64,000 nt of DNA from Ligula intestinalis (lineage: Eukaryota > Platyhelminthes > Cestoda > Diphyllobothriidea > Diphyllobothriidae), in the NCBI GenBank assembly GCA_036362985.1, contig JAYGXS010000006.1:8265011-8329010 (forward strand), read 5' to 3'. Shown one piece after another: positions 11,752 to 24,604 of the stretch. Below the pieces are notes generated by a model that made no database searches, was not told where the DNA came from, and saw only the letters and a list, made by a program, of their open reading frames with translations. The position numbers and the translations under genes are program-made. Numbering within the stretch: the first letter of the stretch is position 1; each line of letters starts with the position of its first letter.

Positions 11752-13861
11752 TCAGCATGCCGAGGAAATTGGGTTGTCACGCGTGTGGAACGGGGCAGGG
11801 ATGTTCCCACGATCTACGTCAGCGGGCTCTCTGTGACTGTGAGCAGCATGTTTGCACTGCGTGTTCTCTGCGGCTGTGGGTAGTATGGTTTCGGGCTGCG
11901 TAGATTCTGACGTCGTGAGTTCTGACGTAGTGCCTTCGGGTGGTGCGGGATCCTTGTATGCGGTCGGCCACGGGAGGGACATGGCATGTAACAGCGTCTT
12001 TTGACAGCAGAGAGCGGGTTTTTCTAAACGAATTGCCACTGCCTCAGCTGTGGCTAGCACCCGTTTATGCAGGCCTTACGAGTAGAGCGTGGGTGCCTGG
12101 TATATGACCTGAAAGACCTCTCTCGCGTCAACTTTGTGATTTGTATCGATCAGGAGTGCGAGGATTGAGCTTGAGATCGATATATTTTCACCTTAACCTA
12201 ACCAGGCTGATATGTGTTCGCGTATCCTCTTCTTCGGACGTCTCGTTGTTCGGCCGATATATCCCATCCCACACGAGCAGGTAAATGAATAAATACAGCA
12301 TTGAAATGGCCTGTAGCGGTAGTGTGTCTTTAACCCCCCATCCGCAGAAGGGGAGAGTTTGTGAAGAAAACGCGTAAGAAAAAATCACTCGTGACTGCTG
12401 TCCTTAGACGTCGTCTTACTAGTTCACTTGCTGCGTCTTCTAGGAAGGACAATCTTATGAAAAGGTCTTTCTTTTCTGCCGTTTCGACGGCAGGCTTTGC
12501 GATACGCTCCTTAATGTTACGAAGGATGAACCTTTCTGGATTACCATTTTCACGAAGTGTGTTCTGCAGCTGCTGCAGTTCTCTTTGGACTAATTTAGGA
12601 GAGCAAATGCTCGTGTTCTGGCTGCCAATCATTAGACTTAGTTTTATTGCAGATGAAGGTTAAAAAAAACTGTTGAAATTAATGTATTGCCTCGTCCAGG
12701 TTTTCTTTCTGTATACCTGGCGTTGTATTGAACCATCTTCTACTATGTGCAGGAGGATATCTAGGAACGCGATTTAGTTGTTCACCTCCGTTTCCACAGT
12801 GAACTTTAGTGCTGCGTGGGCCGTATTGACCGAATGAACTACGCCATCTATATCAGTAGTCTGCTTTGTCAGGCAAAAAATATCATCCACGTAACGACCA
12901 TAAAAGTCAAACTTGTTGATAGTGTCTTTGAGGTTAAATTACTCGACTTTGCCTATGAAGACATTCGCGAGGAACGGTCTAAGTGGTCAGCCCATGGCCA
13001 CACCGTCTATTTGCCTGTACAACTGGCCGTTGCAGAAGAACTTTACGTTTTGCATGCAGCACGTAATTGTTCCTTTAGCGTCTCTACTGGCATCCATATT
13101 TGGTGGTTTGTCTGACGTATAAAGCCGCATAAGTACGCAATGGTTTCCGCTACCGGCACGTAAGTAAACAATTGAAGATGCATCTTATGACATAATTTTC
13201 AGTTTTCCAATGCTAACTTCCTTGATCGCTCCGACGAATTCAAAGGTATCATTCAGGTTTCTAGGGTAAAGACGACTCTGAAGCGGCTTAAGCTTTTCAT
13301 CAAGCCATTTTGCAAAAGAGTCGTAGGGCGAGTTCCGGATGTCCAAAATAGAACGAAGCGGCAGGCCTTCGTTATGAATTTTGGGTTGGCCGTACATTCG
13401 AGGTATCTTGGTACCCACCGGCCTTAGTCCCTCCAACTCTTTATCCGATACGTATCCTTCCTTATGAAGTACTTGAAATAGTTTTGTGAGCTGACCTTCA
13501 ACGACCTCTGCCCAGTGTCTCCCTTTATCGGATTTTGAAAACTTTGTGCGATCCGATAAAAATTCTTCTAGTTTAGCAAAAAAGTTTTACTTATCAAGCA
13601 GCACAATCCTGGAGCCTTTGTCCAGTCAAGTTAGCAAAATATTTTCATTTCGACAAAGCTCATTGAGACTATCCAGATTGGCCTTGGTTAGAGGACCTAT
13701 AGGTCTTAGAGTCTTTTTTAAGTACTGTTGACAGCAGTTGACTAGGGTCGACTTAAGATAGTCAACTTCTCTGGGCTCGGAGGTTTTCAGGTCGGAAGTC
13801 TGACTGAAGAGACTTTTGAATTGAATTTCTAGTTCTAGTTGTTTTTACTTTCGTTGTGCCA
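11752..13861 (-). mobile_element. Penelope-like element, near-complete RT plus GIY-YIG, inactivated
   Basis: The minus strand from 13861 downward reads through the PLE protein in order. An N-terminal part contains ENILLT.LDKGSRIVLLDK (~13.6 kb). RT finger motifs MYGQPKIHNEGLPLRSI and NSPYDSFAKWL lie at 13.3-13.4 kb. The palm has DGVAMG followed by PLRP..ANVF, and the catalytic box YVDD is at 12882-12893. Then come FLDILLH, a linker (12330-12632) and a GIY-YIG domain with CSCGMGYIGRTTRR..RIREHI (12190-12300). The C-terminal tail (TAEAVAIRLEKP..CQKTLL) ends near 11752. PLEs move by target-primed reverse transcription using their own GIY-YIG nuclease. Damage: stops after VAMG, after GKVE and after EVNN, a stop in LLT*LDK, and a one-base shift at the G run near 12340. 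It lies in the ~4 kb by which duplicated segment A exceeds segment B. No hammerhead repeat was found at its ends. Confidence 0.85.
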
Positions 13862-15529
13862 TGTTTTTTTATATCCAGGAAATTCAGTATGCTATTGAGC
13901 GGTCTTGAAAAACGTCTTATTTATGCGCTTTGTGCTTACAAAGAACAATATTAAACAACAGAAATGGTTTAATGTTCTTTGTCCTGAGAACAGACAATTC
14001 GCGTTTGCTTTCACAAAGCTGAAGTAAGCGTCATGAAAAAATAGTGCATTATTTACGGGCCTAGAGTAAATCTTGTTAGAAAAATCAGTTTTATAAATCT
14101 GCTTATTTTTATGCCGTAAAACTAAGTAACAAATTGATACAAACTTTATTAATGTAACCCTCCAAAATGACGGCCACAAACACACACATATAACAACAGC
14201 CAGATATGCCGCCAATTTTCTCCTTTAAGCCACATGAAAAGTATGCCCTAACATTTTTGTCTGTGGAACAGAATATGCGAATAAATAAACTAAAAATGGA
14301 ATTGGCAAAATTTATTAGGTTTCTCAAAATAAAACGGTAATATTATGTCAATCAGGAACCTTTTTGTTATCCTAGAACTAAACCCAGAAGTATACAAAAA
14401 TACTGAAAACTGCTTCAGTTTATAAAAAAAGGTAACAGTCAAATATTTAAACCTTATTGTAAAGAAAGACAAGAACATGCCACAATGTTCTATTTTGATT
14501 TAATCTTCAAACTGATAAAAAAACAAGGGGATTCGACGCCAAAATATTGAAAAAGAGGTAAATTTCTTGTTAAAACTCATTTGATAGTTACTATTGTTGT
14601 GAACGTTCATTTTTTTAGCAATGAATTGAAATGTTGGGATTTTTTTAATTTATGGCTTAAACAGTCAGCTGCATTAAAATAGTATTTAAAACTACGTTTC
14701 TTCGGTAAATATCTTTAAAAATATGTTATTTTGACGGTATGATTAAGCATGTAGAATATAAACCTTAATTGCGGTCATTAAACTAAAACCAGTGTTAATC
14801 GTAAAATGTTCATTAACAGTTCGAGAATAAGTTGGACCTCGTCGTAAGTGAAATCCCAAAATAATAAAAAAGGAACGTAGCGATAGGAAATGTATGTAAG
14901 TGTACTTTAAATGGAACATTTTTGATTGCATTTGAAAATTCCATTTAAATTAATTACTCACAAGGGCTTACCAAACATCTTACTCTCGTGACCTCCTAGA
15001 CCTCTCCAGTCCAACGTAAATCAAAAGCAATGTGTAAACAGAAGAACCAATTAGCAATCCACGTGAAACTGTGTTGGACTGCATACTCGACTCGGTAATC
15101 ACCTACATAACGTTGCACCTAAATGCAAAAGCGTTATTTTTCATCGTAATTCTACTTGTACGTTTTTCTTTGCTTGACTTTTTTTGTAAACAAATAAACT
15201 ATATTTATACATGACTGACATTCAAAAAGGCCTTCAATAGGTTTTCTTTGCAGTAACATACAATATGTTTGTTAACGCGCAAGGCTAGCTGTGCGGTAAA
15301 CGAAAATGCTCGACCAAAAACTTTTCTGTTTTTACCATTTTGCAAAAAACCACACCGAATCACTAAAAACAATTTTTAAAATTTCCATCACTGCTTGTAA
15401 GTGAAAATAAATGCTATTCTTTTAACTTCGTTTTAGTTCCATTTGATCAACTTCGCACTTATTTTACAGAATATTGTATATTAAACGAAAGTTTACTTAT
15501 CTCTTTCCTGTCAGCAAAATAAGAGCCTA
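13862..15529. other. Very AT-rich, no recognisable gene
   Basis: Many short open frames, mostly Phe/Lys/Ile/Asn-rich minus-strand ones, as expected by chance in AT-rich DNA. Together with the PLE it makes up the extra ~4 kb of segment A relative to segment B. Confidence 0.45.
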
Positions 15530-17130
15530 TTTCAATAAATAACTTTAAATAAGAGGGCAGTTTTCCACAGAAAAGCCATTCCTATTAATTATCCACCTAG
15601 TTGATCAAAATAACCCGTCTTAATATACGCTAAACTACCAAGTTAAATTTCGTCATAAAAGTAGTTTGCAGGCCTCGCAAGACTGAACGTTGGTGGTCAT
15701 GATGATAATCGTTCTGACAGTTATTAAACTCAACATTTAAATTCTTAAGAGGAACGGGCTAACAAAAAATATCTCCAAATCTGAGACCAACATTCTATAT
15801 TTAAGTACCATCGGCAAGTGGTACCACTGTAATATTCCATCTTCAAGTTAAAAATACGACTTTAATGTATTGTCTTACGTATTATCTGCAAGCATCATTG
15901 CACCTAGTTATCAAACAAGCCTCTTTTTTACCGTAACCTGCAAGCAGGCTGAGTTTACGTGATACTGACGTCTTTGGTTCTATGACGCGTGCTTTTCGTA
16001 GACGCAGACACCGCAGATCAACCGCTGCCTTTCGATCAATCGATCTCGAGAAGCAAGCAGCAGCAGCAGCACTACCACCTCTACCACCACGTACGTTCGC
16101 TTTTTGACAGGAGCATGCACAAATGCACAGCGCCTCCCTATTAACTTTGAAGATGAACCAAAACCACTGGCGTTCAAAGTCAATTTGTTAAATCTTCTTG
16201 TCAGCAGTTTCACTCTACTGGCACCACCTTAAAGCATCTGATGCATGAGTAACTTCAACATGTACCCCGCTGACTTACCGATTGTCACTGCCATAAAACG
16301 CTTACCATACCATGGTAGGAAAATATACATGGAGTGGTTCTTCAGACGGGTAGCAGGAAGGTAAATCACATCAAGACGTTAAGGTCAAACGCAAGGTTGT
16401 CTGGTTCGAACTTATTGTCCATTAGACAAATTAAGCCAATGTGCTTCGAAATACGCTGAAGCATAATTAACTGTCTACAATATAGCTAAGAGAAAAATTA
16501 TGATGTCGGTTCAAAAGTTAAAACGCGCGTATTCTTTGTGCTTGTTTAAAAGCAGATTTGAGGTTCTGCGTCGTTTTGTAAATGGCTGAACACAGGCAAT
16601 TAGATAAGGACAGATGCAGTCAGCTGCAATGTTAAGTATTTGCAAAAAAAAAAAATCATTATCACGTAGCTTGTTAAAACTTTATTATTCTAGTTCATGC
16701 GTGTTCTTGTATCGAAGTAAATGACAATAATTATGCAACAGCGGTCACTAAACGATGATATTCTAGCAATAAGACTTCACCCAATGCTGAGCTTCCAGCG
16801 AGCTTGGCGTAATCCCAATTCTTTGAGGTCTCAAGTAAAACCGTCGTGGCAGTGACTCATTCAATTACTTGAATTTGATCATATCTACTGATAGAAAAGG
16901 ATAATTTGAAAAAAAGTCAAAAATGAGTAATCGCTTTTCTAATTTTTTTCACATCAAATTTTCCTTACGCCTCCGCAAGATTAAGTTCAGGAGGTTTGCG
17001 CAGAAGGTAGTGCCAAACTGCACGTGATTGTGATATGACAAGTCTACGTGCTGACAATCCGACGTCTTTTTTTATCAAAATAACAGAAATTGTATAACTT
17101 GAGAATTTACCAGAAACTTCGAAATATATT
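15530..17130 (+). repeat. Long duplicated segment, copy A right part (matches 29690-31350)
   Basis: Collinear with 29.69-31.35 kb at an offset of about 14.2 kb. Shared blocks include TTAATGTATTGTCT (15863 against 30062), GCACAAATGCA (16117 against 30417) and GGCAGTGACTCA (16847 against 31074). About 36 consecutive identical bases lie at 17027-17062 against 31251-31286. The offset change from 18.15 to 14.2 kb shows about 3.9 kb of extra DNA in copy A. Confidence 0.65.
16055..16070 (+). repeat. AGC trinucleotide run
   Basis: Five consecutive AGC units inside duplicated segment A. The matching region of copy B (about 30.38 kb) lacks the run, so it expanded after the duplication, or was lost in the other copy. 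Confidence 0.8.
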
Positions 17131-18785
17131 TAAATGCCCTGTTCTAACGTGGACCAATTGTAAGTCTTTTTATTGGGCAAACGAAGATGAAGCATTTAAA
17201 ATATGAAGTTTCCTCATAAAACTGTAACTAAGATACAATTGATACGATGCACTGTTCTGTCTGACAACAAACTCAAAAAAGAAAATACGGCAAACAAATT
17301 TGCTTGCTTTAAATGCCTTCTTTTGCGGGAAAAAAGCAAACAAGGGGATATTATCCTATCTTATATTCTATTGTTACGTTCAAAATAGTATTCGCACAAT
17401 ACTTAATACATCTACTAAACAGACGGCTTGTATGGTGTTAGGTTTGCGGATCCCTCAATCGAGTTTACGCTCAAGAGTAAAATGGATGGATTAAGCAATT
17501 TCGCCCTTTTCTCAGTAGGGCCGATAGTTGTTTGCGGAGGAACAATACTTTGGAGCAATCTCCCATCCAATAATACATTTCGTTTTAGAATTTATGAACC
17601 CTGTTAGCTAAAACGTTGTATAATACATCATTTTCGGCAATTTGTAAAACTTATTGTCTAACAGACAAGATAAATGATAATTTTGGACAGAGCCGGAACC
17701 CGTTTTGCCAAATGATTTTAGAGATAGATTTATTTAAACAAATATGAACCAACAGCAATAAGGCAAACCACTCCGAGTGCCAAAACAATTGCTCAAATCC
17801 TCTTTCTAAAAGAGGCATTTGTTGTACGTCCATCAAAACTAGTTGATAAATCTGCCTCACGAAACGTTTCCGCAGCACATGATCCAAATATGTTATATCC
17901 TGACTACACACCTACTTTAGTTGCCCCCTGCTGAACATGTTGTATTAGTCGCGGCAGAGCGAAAATTACGTCCAACCTCACAGCACGCGTTTAAAGTAAC
18001 GCATTGGTAATATAATTTAGTAATATGCTACTGGACGAAGACTTGCAGCAAAAAATAAACACTAGTGTAAACTCTTTTTAATCGTCGAAAAATGCACAGT
18101 TATCCATATCGATCTCCCAAGAATAAGACCACATAAGCTCTCTCTTCGTTGGATGGTCAAAAACGCAGTAAAGGCACCGAGTAAAATGATTTTAGCAATT
18201 TTCAGCATCAACATTGTACAACAACTAACTACTTCTGTGCATGCATTGTAGCGAACCCCTTTCTTAGTCATGCTTTCCTCGGACGCCGCGCCCACTAGAT
18301 CATGTCTGGCGTGACCACCACGCGTCCGCAAGACACCATAGTCAAGGCCTCCGTTCAAGGTCACTCCTGTCTTGCTTTCTCAGATATGTCTTGTCTCACT
18401 AGCCAACCACTTCTCAAGGTCAGGCCAGTGCCCGAGATGCGGGACATTGGTTTACGCTCAACTACTACCAGAGCCGACGACTCACTGTTTGGTTGCAAAT
18501 TCTTTGGACTCCGGCTCATTCATGGCTGGCCTGGACTCATCTGGAACTCACTTGCATTTTACTTACATTCTATGCTTGATCCTACCTAAGTAAATTCTCC
18601 CTAACACTGTGACCATTCATGCCTTGTACTATCAACTAACCTAAAAAACGTTGGGATACGTTCTCTCGTGTAGTATCCGGTTGGACCACATCATATCCCA
18701 CAACATTACCAATATTGAATTACGCTAACCTTTCATATATTAGGTAATATATAACCTTGAAATGAAAAAAGGCAATCACGTACCG
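17131..18785. other. No recognisable gene
   Basis: AT-rich. A G+C-richer patch at 18.27-18.6 kb has overlapping frames of 73-100 codons on both strands. The patch resembles transposon debris in composition, but no motif was recognised. Confidence 0.4.
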
Positions 18786-18789
18786 GAAT

Positions 18790-18915
18790 GGCCATTTCAA
18801 AGTTGATATCCTTCACCAGCCAGTCAACCCCAACCTCGAGGTTTGGAAGCTGCGAAATTTGAACCCCGGATCTTCGTTTTTTGAGGAAACCATTCTACCA
18901 TTCCAACACGGGGTG
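18790..18915 (-). mobile_element. Possible tRNA-derived SINE, degraded
   Basis: On the minus strand TTGGAATGGTAGAATGGTT (18889-18907) resembles a pol III A box. GGGGTTCAAATTTCG (about 18852-18867) resembles a B box in the tRNA-like spacing. Farther on, CTGGTGA (18813-18819) and GAAATGG (around 18792-18798) are spaced almost exactly as CTGATGA and GAAA are in the better-preserved SINE at 62.7 kb, with 14 against 13 bases between. The stem between them is poor here. It may be a decayed cousin of that SINE. Confidence 0.4.
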
Positions 18916-20029
18916 ATCGATTTTGCGATTGAGATTTGAAATTTGTGTAGCATTTAGGTATGGCCAATCTGGTAGTGAAAAAGTAAGTTCCATTGCGTCC
19001 TTTAGCTGACAATAAGAGGCCATGTAGTGGAAATGGAACTTAATTGTTCCAATGACAGATCGATGATTTCCATATATTCAACAGGATCTCCTCCTCAACC
19101 AAAAGATCAACGAGCCCGTGGTGCAATTTTAGAGTTACAAACTTAACGAGCAAATATCCCGTGTTTTAATATCGGAGTTCTAGCCCTTGAGCTTTTGTAT
19201 GTCAGACTAGTGACGGCTTAGATGCTAGAAATGACCATTCTAGTATCATTTTGCGTCACAATTTAATGCCGACTAAGTAAGCCTCCCGCGATACTAAAGA
19301 AGATGCATTACGTTAACCTTTTATACAAACAGAATGCATAGTGGCTGAAACTGTGCAAAACAGTGTTAAATCGACCTAGCGATTTCACGACTCATATTAT
19401 CTTTTCCACCAAAATGCAAATTTAGAAGATAAAGGGGAGAGAAAAGCAGAATTCACGACCGATTATGTATTCATGCTCTAAAACTTCATCAGATGTGACT
19501 TGAAAAGCAACATAGAAACGATTTCTACTCCAGAGTTGTGCACGGCTAGTATTCAAGGTAAAATTCGAAAATGTTTGAAACATTTATATTCACTGACAAA
19601 TCACCATTAAGTAAACTTGTTATACCATCCCGATGCATCTAAATTCAGTACAACGCATTTTAGCAGCTGAATAAGCGAAATTTTCTATTCAAGGCGGTAT
19701 GCGTTCGCGCTCTCTGCATCCCGTGTTAGGCTTCATATCGAGAGCCGACAGCGTTGACCAGCAAACCTTACTGTACCGGTTAATTTCAAAATCATAATAT
19801 TCGAGGAATACTGAGAACGCAGTCCCTGTGTCAATCCTCCCTATCCCGAACCTCGTGCATTCAACAAGTTGCAGTTTTTTTCTGTTGAATTTTCAACCCG
19901 GTCCATTACTGTACATATATTTTGCCAGTCAGATTTTCCATTTAAAACAAACTCCCTATATCACTCACTGTTGACCAAGCATAAAATTTAAACAAATCTA
20001 ATGTTGACTGCAAAAGAGGTAGGTTGCTT

Positions 20030-20520
20030 TTGGTTTTTCTGTCTTCGAAGGTTTAGAACGCCCTTATTACCAATAAACATTATTTTTCACCCTTCCTGTT
20101 AATTGGAAATAAATAAATAAATAAAATTTTCCAGCGACCTGTTTTGCCGATATTCTGTTAGTTATAGGCCTTGAATATACTGATGTTTACCGCAAACAGA
20201 AATAAATTACTCAGTATAGCAAACAGAAAGCGGAGGCTGAAGGCTGAGAAAACTATTGATGAACTGTGTCAAGCAGCTGCATAAAGCCCGGCGAAACGCG
20301 TTTCTGGGCATTTCAGCTAGTACCAAGGCTGTGAGTATGGAACGTGGCAATAAACATTTATTCAAATGAAATCTCTTCGTTGGCAGCAAGTGCATATTTT
20401 GCAGTGGTTGTTGGGTGTCAGCCCAAGTTTGCGCTTACGATGTCGTTCTATGCCTATAAGCCTTAAATTTACAAATGAATACCGCGAACAAAAATGAATG
20501 TATATTCCCTTGTGCAGAAC
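20030..20520 (+). repeat. Retrozyme-like repeat, one unit plus part of a second in tandem
   Basis: 20150-20330 matches the right part of the unit seen at 311-1100 (CTTRAATATACTGAT.T.TACCGC, then the TTGATGA...CGAAACGCG block, then GCTAGTAC.AAGGCTG). It is followed directly by the start of another unit (GTGGCAATAAACAT...GTGCATATTTTGCAGTG, 20343-20405). This tandem arrangement parallels that at the window start. Hammerhead-like pieces: TTGATGA at 20258-20264 and CGAAACGCG about 30 bases later. The first core base is changed and the second helix is imperfect. Confidence 0.5.
20109..20125 (+). repeat. AAAT tetranucleotide run
   Basis: Four AAAT units, just left of the conserved part of the retrozyme-like repeat. 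Confidence 0.8.
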
Positions 20521-22149
20521 ACTGAAGCCGTAACAGTCAAGGGATATTGAGAGCACTGACTTCATGTTTCTTAACTTCTTTGCGCTGAACTTCGAGGAGT
20601 TGCAGTATTTTTTTCCAAAAAACATTAGGAATGTTTCATTGTCAGCTGGACTCTTACTGTATATACCTTTTATCTTGCCTATAAACTGACACTCATTAAA
20701 ATAAAACATCCTGTCCTCTGATTTATTTGTGTTGCTTAAAATGTATACAGCATGATTCACTACTATGACGACATTGCATTAGATCTTTACTGCATTTTAC
20801 TCAGCGTGCAGTCATACATGGCTTTCTTAGTCAAGATGTACATAACATGAAGATTGGAGAACTTAAATTTGAGCATAATGGTCAGTTTGTGTCAAAATTG
20901 TGCGGAAATTTAAAAAAACGACATTTAAAATAAAATACTGTCCTTTATGAATCTAAACTTGGAAGAAAAACATAATTTTTTACCAAACAAAAACAAAAAT
21001 GACTAATGTTGTAAATATTTACTCAACATTTCATTCAAATTGTATTGGAACTAAAAATCGATACGATAAGTGCACAATTCTTAACTAATCAGTCCGCAGA
21101 GAAAATATTCACGTGTTGTTAGTGGTCAGAAACAAGCCCACTAAAAAGTTGAAAAACTGCCTTCAGATTAAGCCTTCACCTTGTCAGTACTTAACCTCTG
21201 CTTAAGGCCTGTTTGCAAAAGATAATCAACCTTTCAAAAATTCCAGCACACTGCATGAAATACCGTCAGAACGGTAAATAGCTTAAGGATAGGAGACGTC
21301 TTCCAGGAGAACTAGAGAGTACTTGCGAAAATATTAACGCCATTGGGATATATCTTACTTAGTTGAACTCAAGAACATAATTTGCTTTGAACACAGGTAA
21401 TTTCGTCATGGTTAGTCAATAATTTAACATCAATACGTGTGCTAATTCAACTGTCAGTTCAAAGATCTCGTCAGAATGATATGAATTTTCAAATATACGC
21501 TATCAGACATAAAACAAATTAACTACGACAAAATCGTACTTTATGTGGTGAATGCGTTTTCGGTTATACTAGCCTAAATCACTACCATGATTGACAGGAC
21601 CTTCTTTTAACTGAATCAAAACTCCATTTTACAACAAATGCCATCGTCAATAACCGCAGAATAAAGTCTTCAACCAACTCACCCTTTGTTAAAATCAACA
21701 ACAGTTTTCTTTGATTTCTGACAAATTGGTGCCACACATAGTTGCCTTAATATCCTCTCTTTTATGTTGCATAATTCCTGTTTAGGGTGGACAGATTACA
21801 TCTTGTCGGCCGCCTTCATCTATAGCTGACTCATTGACATAAAATGCCAGCACTGTTTTTTTCTCATTCTCTTTATCTTTCTAAATAAAGGCGATGAACA
21901 CCACACATCCTCTCATTTTTCACAGCAAACATCCGATAACTCACAAACGAAGCTATGTGAGAACGCTGTTCAAAAAAATCCAGACTCACTGCAGTAACTC
22001 TGAAGAAAGAGCACGTTGAGACCAACATCTGCACGACCAGTTTTGGCAGAATCGCTGTCCAAAAGCTATCATCAGCCGATGCATACGTGCCCGCCCTCCG
22101 AGGACCCAAAAAGAACCACCCTCACGAGTTGGCATGCACTACCATATAT
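20521..22149. other. No recognisable gene
   Basis: AT-rich. A 132-codon minus-strand open frame (20362-20760) overlaps the repeat above and shows no domain I recognise. I see no splice-bounded exon here. Confidence 0.4.
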
Positions 22150-22568
22150 CAAGGATGGTAAGGAAGCGACCGAGCGTGTTGCCGAGGGAATAGGCATTGG
22201 AATCGCTTATCATGTAAGGCTACAATGCGCAGCCGGGTCATGAATATCAAGCATCGACTTAATTCCAGTGAGCAGTTGGGTGTAGTGTATCGCATATCAT
22301 GTCTTAACTGTCCTTAAAATTACACGGGACAGACTAAACGCATGCTGGGTTTGCGCATACACGAACACAAGTCAGCTTTTCGACCCGGTGATGAATCTTC
22401 GCAAGTGTCGCCCACACCTACGATACGGGTCATGAGTTTAACATCGTGGCTGCGAGGATAATTGCCCACGCAAGCAGCATTGAGTCATCTGCCAAAAATG
22501 ATGACCTTGATATCACTGCCTACAAACTACACTATGTCGGGAGCTTTAATCTTCAGCTGACTAACTGA
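22150..22568 (+). mobile_element. Penelope-like element relic (GIY-YIG endonuclease end)
   Basis: A linker piece (EATERVAEG.GIGIAYH, about 22165-22215) is followed in another frame by RSRVMNIKHRLNSSEQ, then GVVYRISCLNCP*NYTGQTKR and RIHEHKSAFRPGDESSQV (22260-22415). After a further one-base shift comes HTYDTGHEFNIVAARIIAHA, ending at a stop at 22566-22568. This is the GIY-YIG nuclease of a PLE: the YTGQT box, the R..EH box and the H.....GH.F box are all visible. No RT part remains upstream, so the copy is 5'-truncated. Just after the stop, CTGATAG (22565-22571) and CGAAAAC (22583-22589) weakly resemble the hammerhead core found behind other PLEs in this window. Confidence 0.75.
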
Positions 22569-24540
22569 TAGTCAATGACAGTGTCGAAAACCATTGTTTG
22601 AAAGTACACCAATACCACCCACGACAGTGTTCTTTCAAAAGAGGCGTATGCAGCAGCATATATTGAAACCAATTAACGGTCGGTGGCTTATCACATGCAA
22701 ACCATCGTCTCGTAACATATCTAGCTACTGAGAAGTGCATATCCTGAAGGCCGTATTCACTGGAGATAAGAACCAACGAATAGGTTAAGCATAACCTGAA
22801 GAGGACCTGTGCAGTATATCCCGGATAATTTTCCAGTCTTCTGTTATTTTACCAAACGATAAGGATTTGAGCTCAATGCTCGTGAGGACGGTCCTCATTC
22901 GATGTATATTGCTTCAAGAAAATCACTGCCTGTTCCATTTGGGTCACCCTGGTATTGGCGGATGCTAGTACTTCCATTGAAGGGCAAAACTATCACTTTT
23001 ACTAAGCAAATATATGCATCACATGCCATAAGGACTGTCCTACGATTTTGTGTGGACGAGATTCAGACTGTTCGTTTGCTTGTCTTTGAGCACATCAAGT
23101 TGTAAACGTGACCTGCTGTAAGATAAATATCTAGAGTCTCACGTTCCGAAAGCAACCATCAAAGTCCAATCCATGATTATGTGTGGACGATGACTGCTTG
23201 GAAGTTAGAGACGATGTATATCACTCTTACTCAGAATAGCCGATTGTATAGCAATTTTTCCCAGCTCCTCTACCAAACATGCATTAGCAACGGGATCCCT
23301 TCTCTGCGGTCAGTAAGATGACAGAACATACCGACTTGATAAACGTGATACTAGAATGGAAGGTCGCATCGCCTCTGAAGTACACCTCAGTTAATCCGTT
23401 TTATCTGAAAAGATATTTTCATTTTTACGTTTGTGAGTACTTCTCCTCCTTGACGCCATTATCAGTCTCTTTTAAACACCTGATAGCCAGGAAAAGTTAC
23501 CGCACGGCATCTTGTGAAAATAACCTGGATTCCGATGCCTGCTTGACCCAGCAAAATACATAAATTCGTCCGGGCCAGAGATGGCAAGGCCCATCAACAC
23601 CACATACGGTTTTTGTGAAGCAATATCTATTTGGAAGATATTTTATTGTCCACAGGCGAGTTTTGTTATGTTCCTTGGTTATTTGCAGGTGAACTGACGC
23701 TTGAATTTTTTCCTGGCGCAGAAAAATTCCGAAAATAAGGCTTTCTTAAGGCCGCGGAGGTATGGAAGAGCTCATAGTGGGAAAGTCACATATAAGCCAG
23801 ACGTGCTATTCACCCATTTATCACCTGTGAGAAGTAACGCAGAGTGACATTCTTTATGATTCACTTCATGACATTTTTAAAAGACATTTTGGAGTGTGTT
23901 TTCGAGTAGATTAGATGTTAAGGTTGGCTGTATGCATACTATGGAATTATATGCCGTGGATTTCAGATATGATGTCATGTCAACTCACCTTTCACATATT
24001 CTTTCAGATCACAAAAATTACTCAGGTAGGCGTGAAATACTAATTTGACTGCAAGCTTTACGCAACGGATTTAAGCATCACCTTTCGAACGAGCCTCTAT
24101 TCGAACGCATTCTTAACGTACTGGTTAAAAAGGCTTCAAAGAGGGTTGATTTTTTCTCGCTGCGTTTCAATGAAGGATTTGGCAAATAGCTTATGTTTTT
24201 CCCAATTCATCTCAGATTGTGCCTTATTCAGTTCTCTCTCGTTTTAAACAGCTTTCCATAGTTAACACTAAACAATATCCTTCAATTTATCAATGTTGTG
24301 TCCTTAGCATTCAACCTTATCCAATTTCATAACAGATATAAATTCAAACTTCAAACTTTTCCCCATTTATAAGAGGAATTTGGGAATTTCCGCAAAAATA
24401 TTACACAAAAACGTGCTTTTTAGAAACTGCAATGCAACCATAACGAACCAGTGTGTTCCCTTTTATTTTGCTATTCAGAAAACCATTTCAAACGAATAAT
24501 ATATACATTCATTAGGTTCAACATTTAAATCACACATTTC
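22569..24540. other. No recognisable gene
   Basis: Mixed composition, only short open frames. Nothing supported. Confidence 0.4.
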
Positions 24541-24604
24541 TTTGCAAATTTCTCTCAATCTGATGACGACCTGGGGATACGGTTTTCAAAATTAACTCAA
24601 TAAA
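24541..24604 (+). repeat. Left terminal repeat of the PLE, hammerhead-like
   Basis: TTTGCAAATTT..T.TCAA.TCTGATGACGACC.. aligns with 27091-27168. CTGATGA lies at 24560-24566, followed by CGACCTGGGGAT. The GAAAC..GTC half of the core is eroded here. Confidence 0.65.

Noticed and set aside
20362..20760. 132-codon minus-strand open frame
   Set aside because: Overlaps a repeat unit on the other strand; no recognisable domain.
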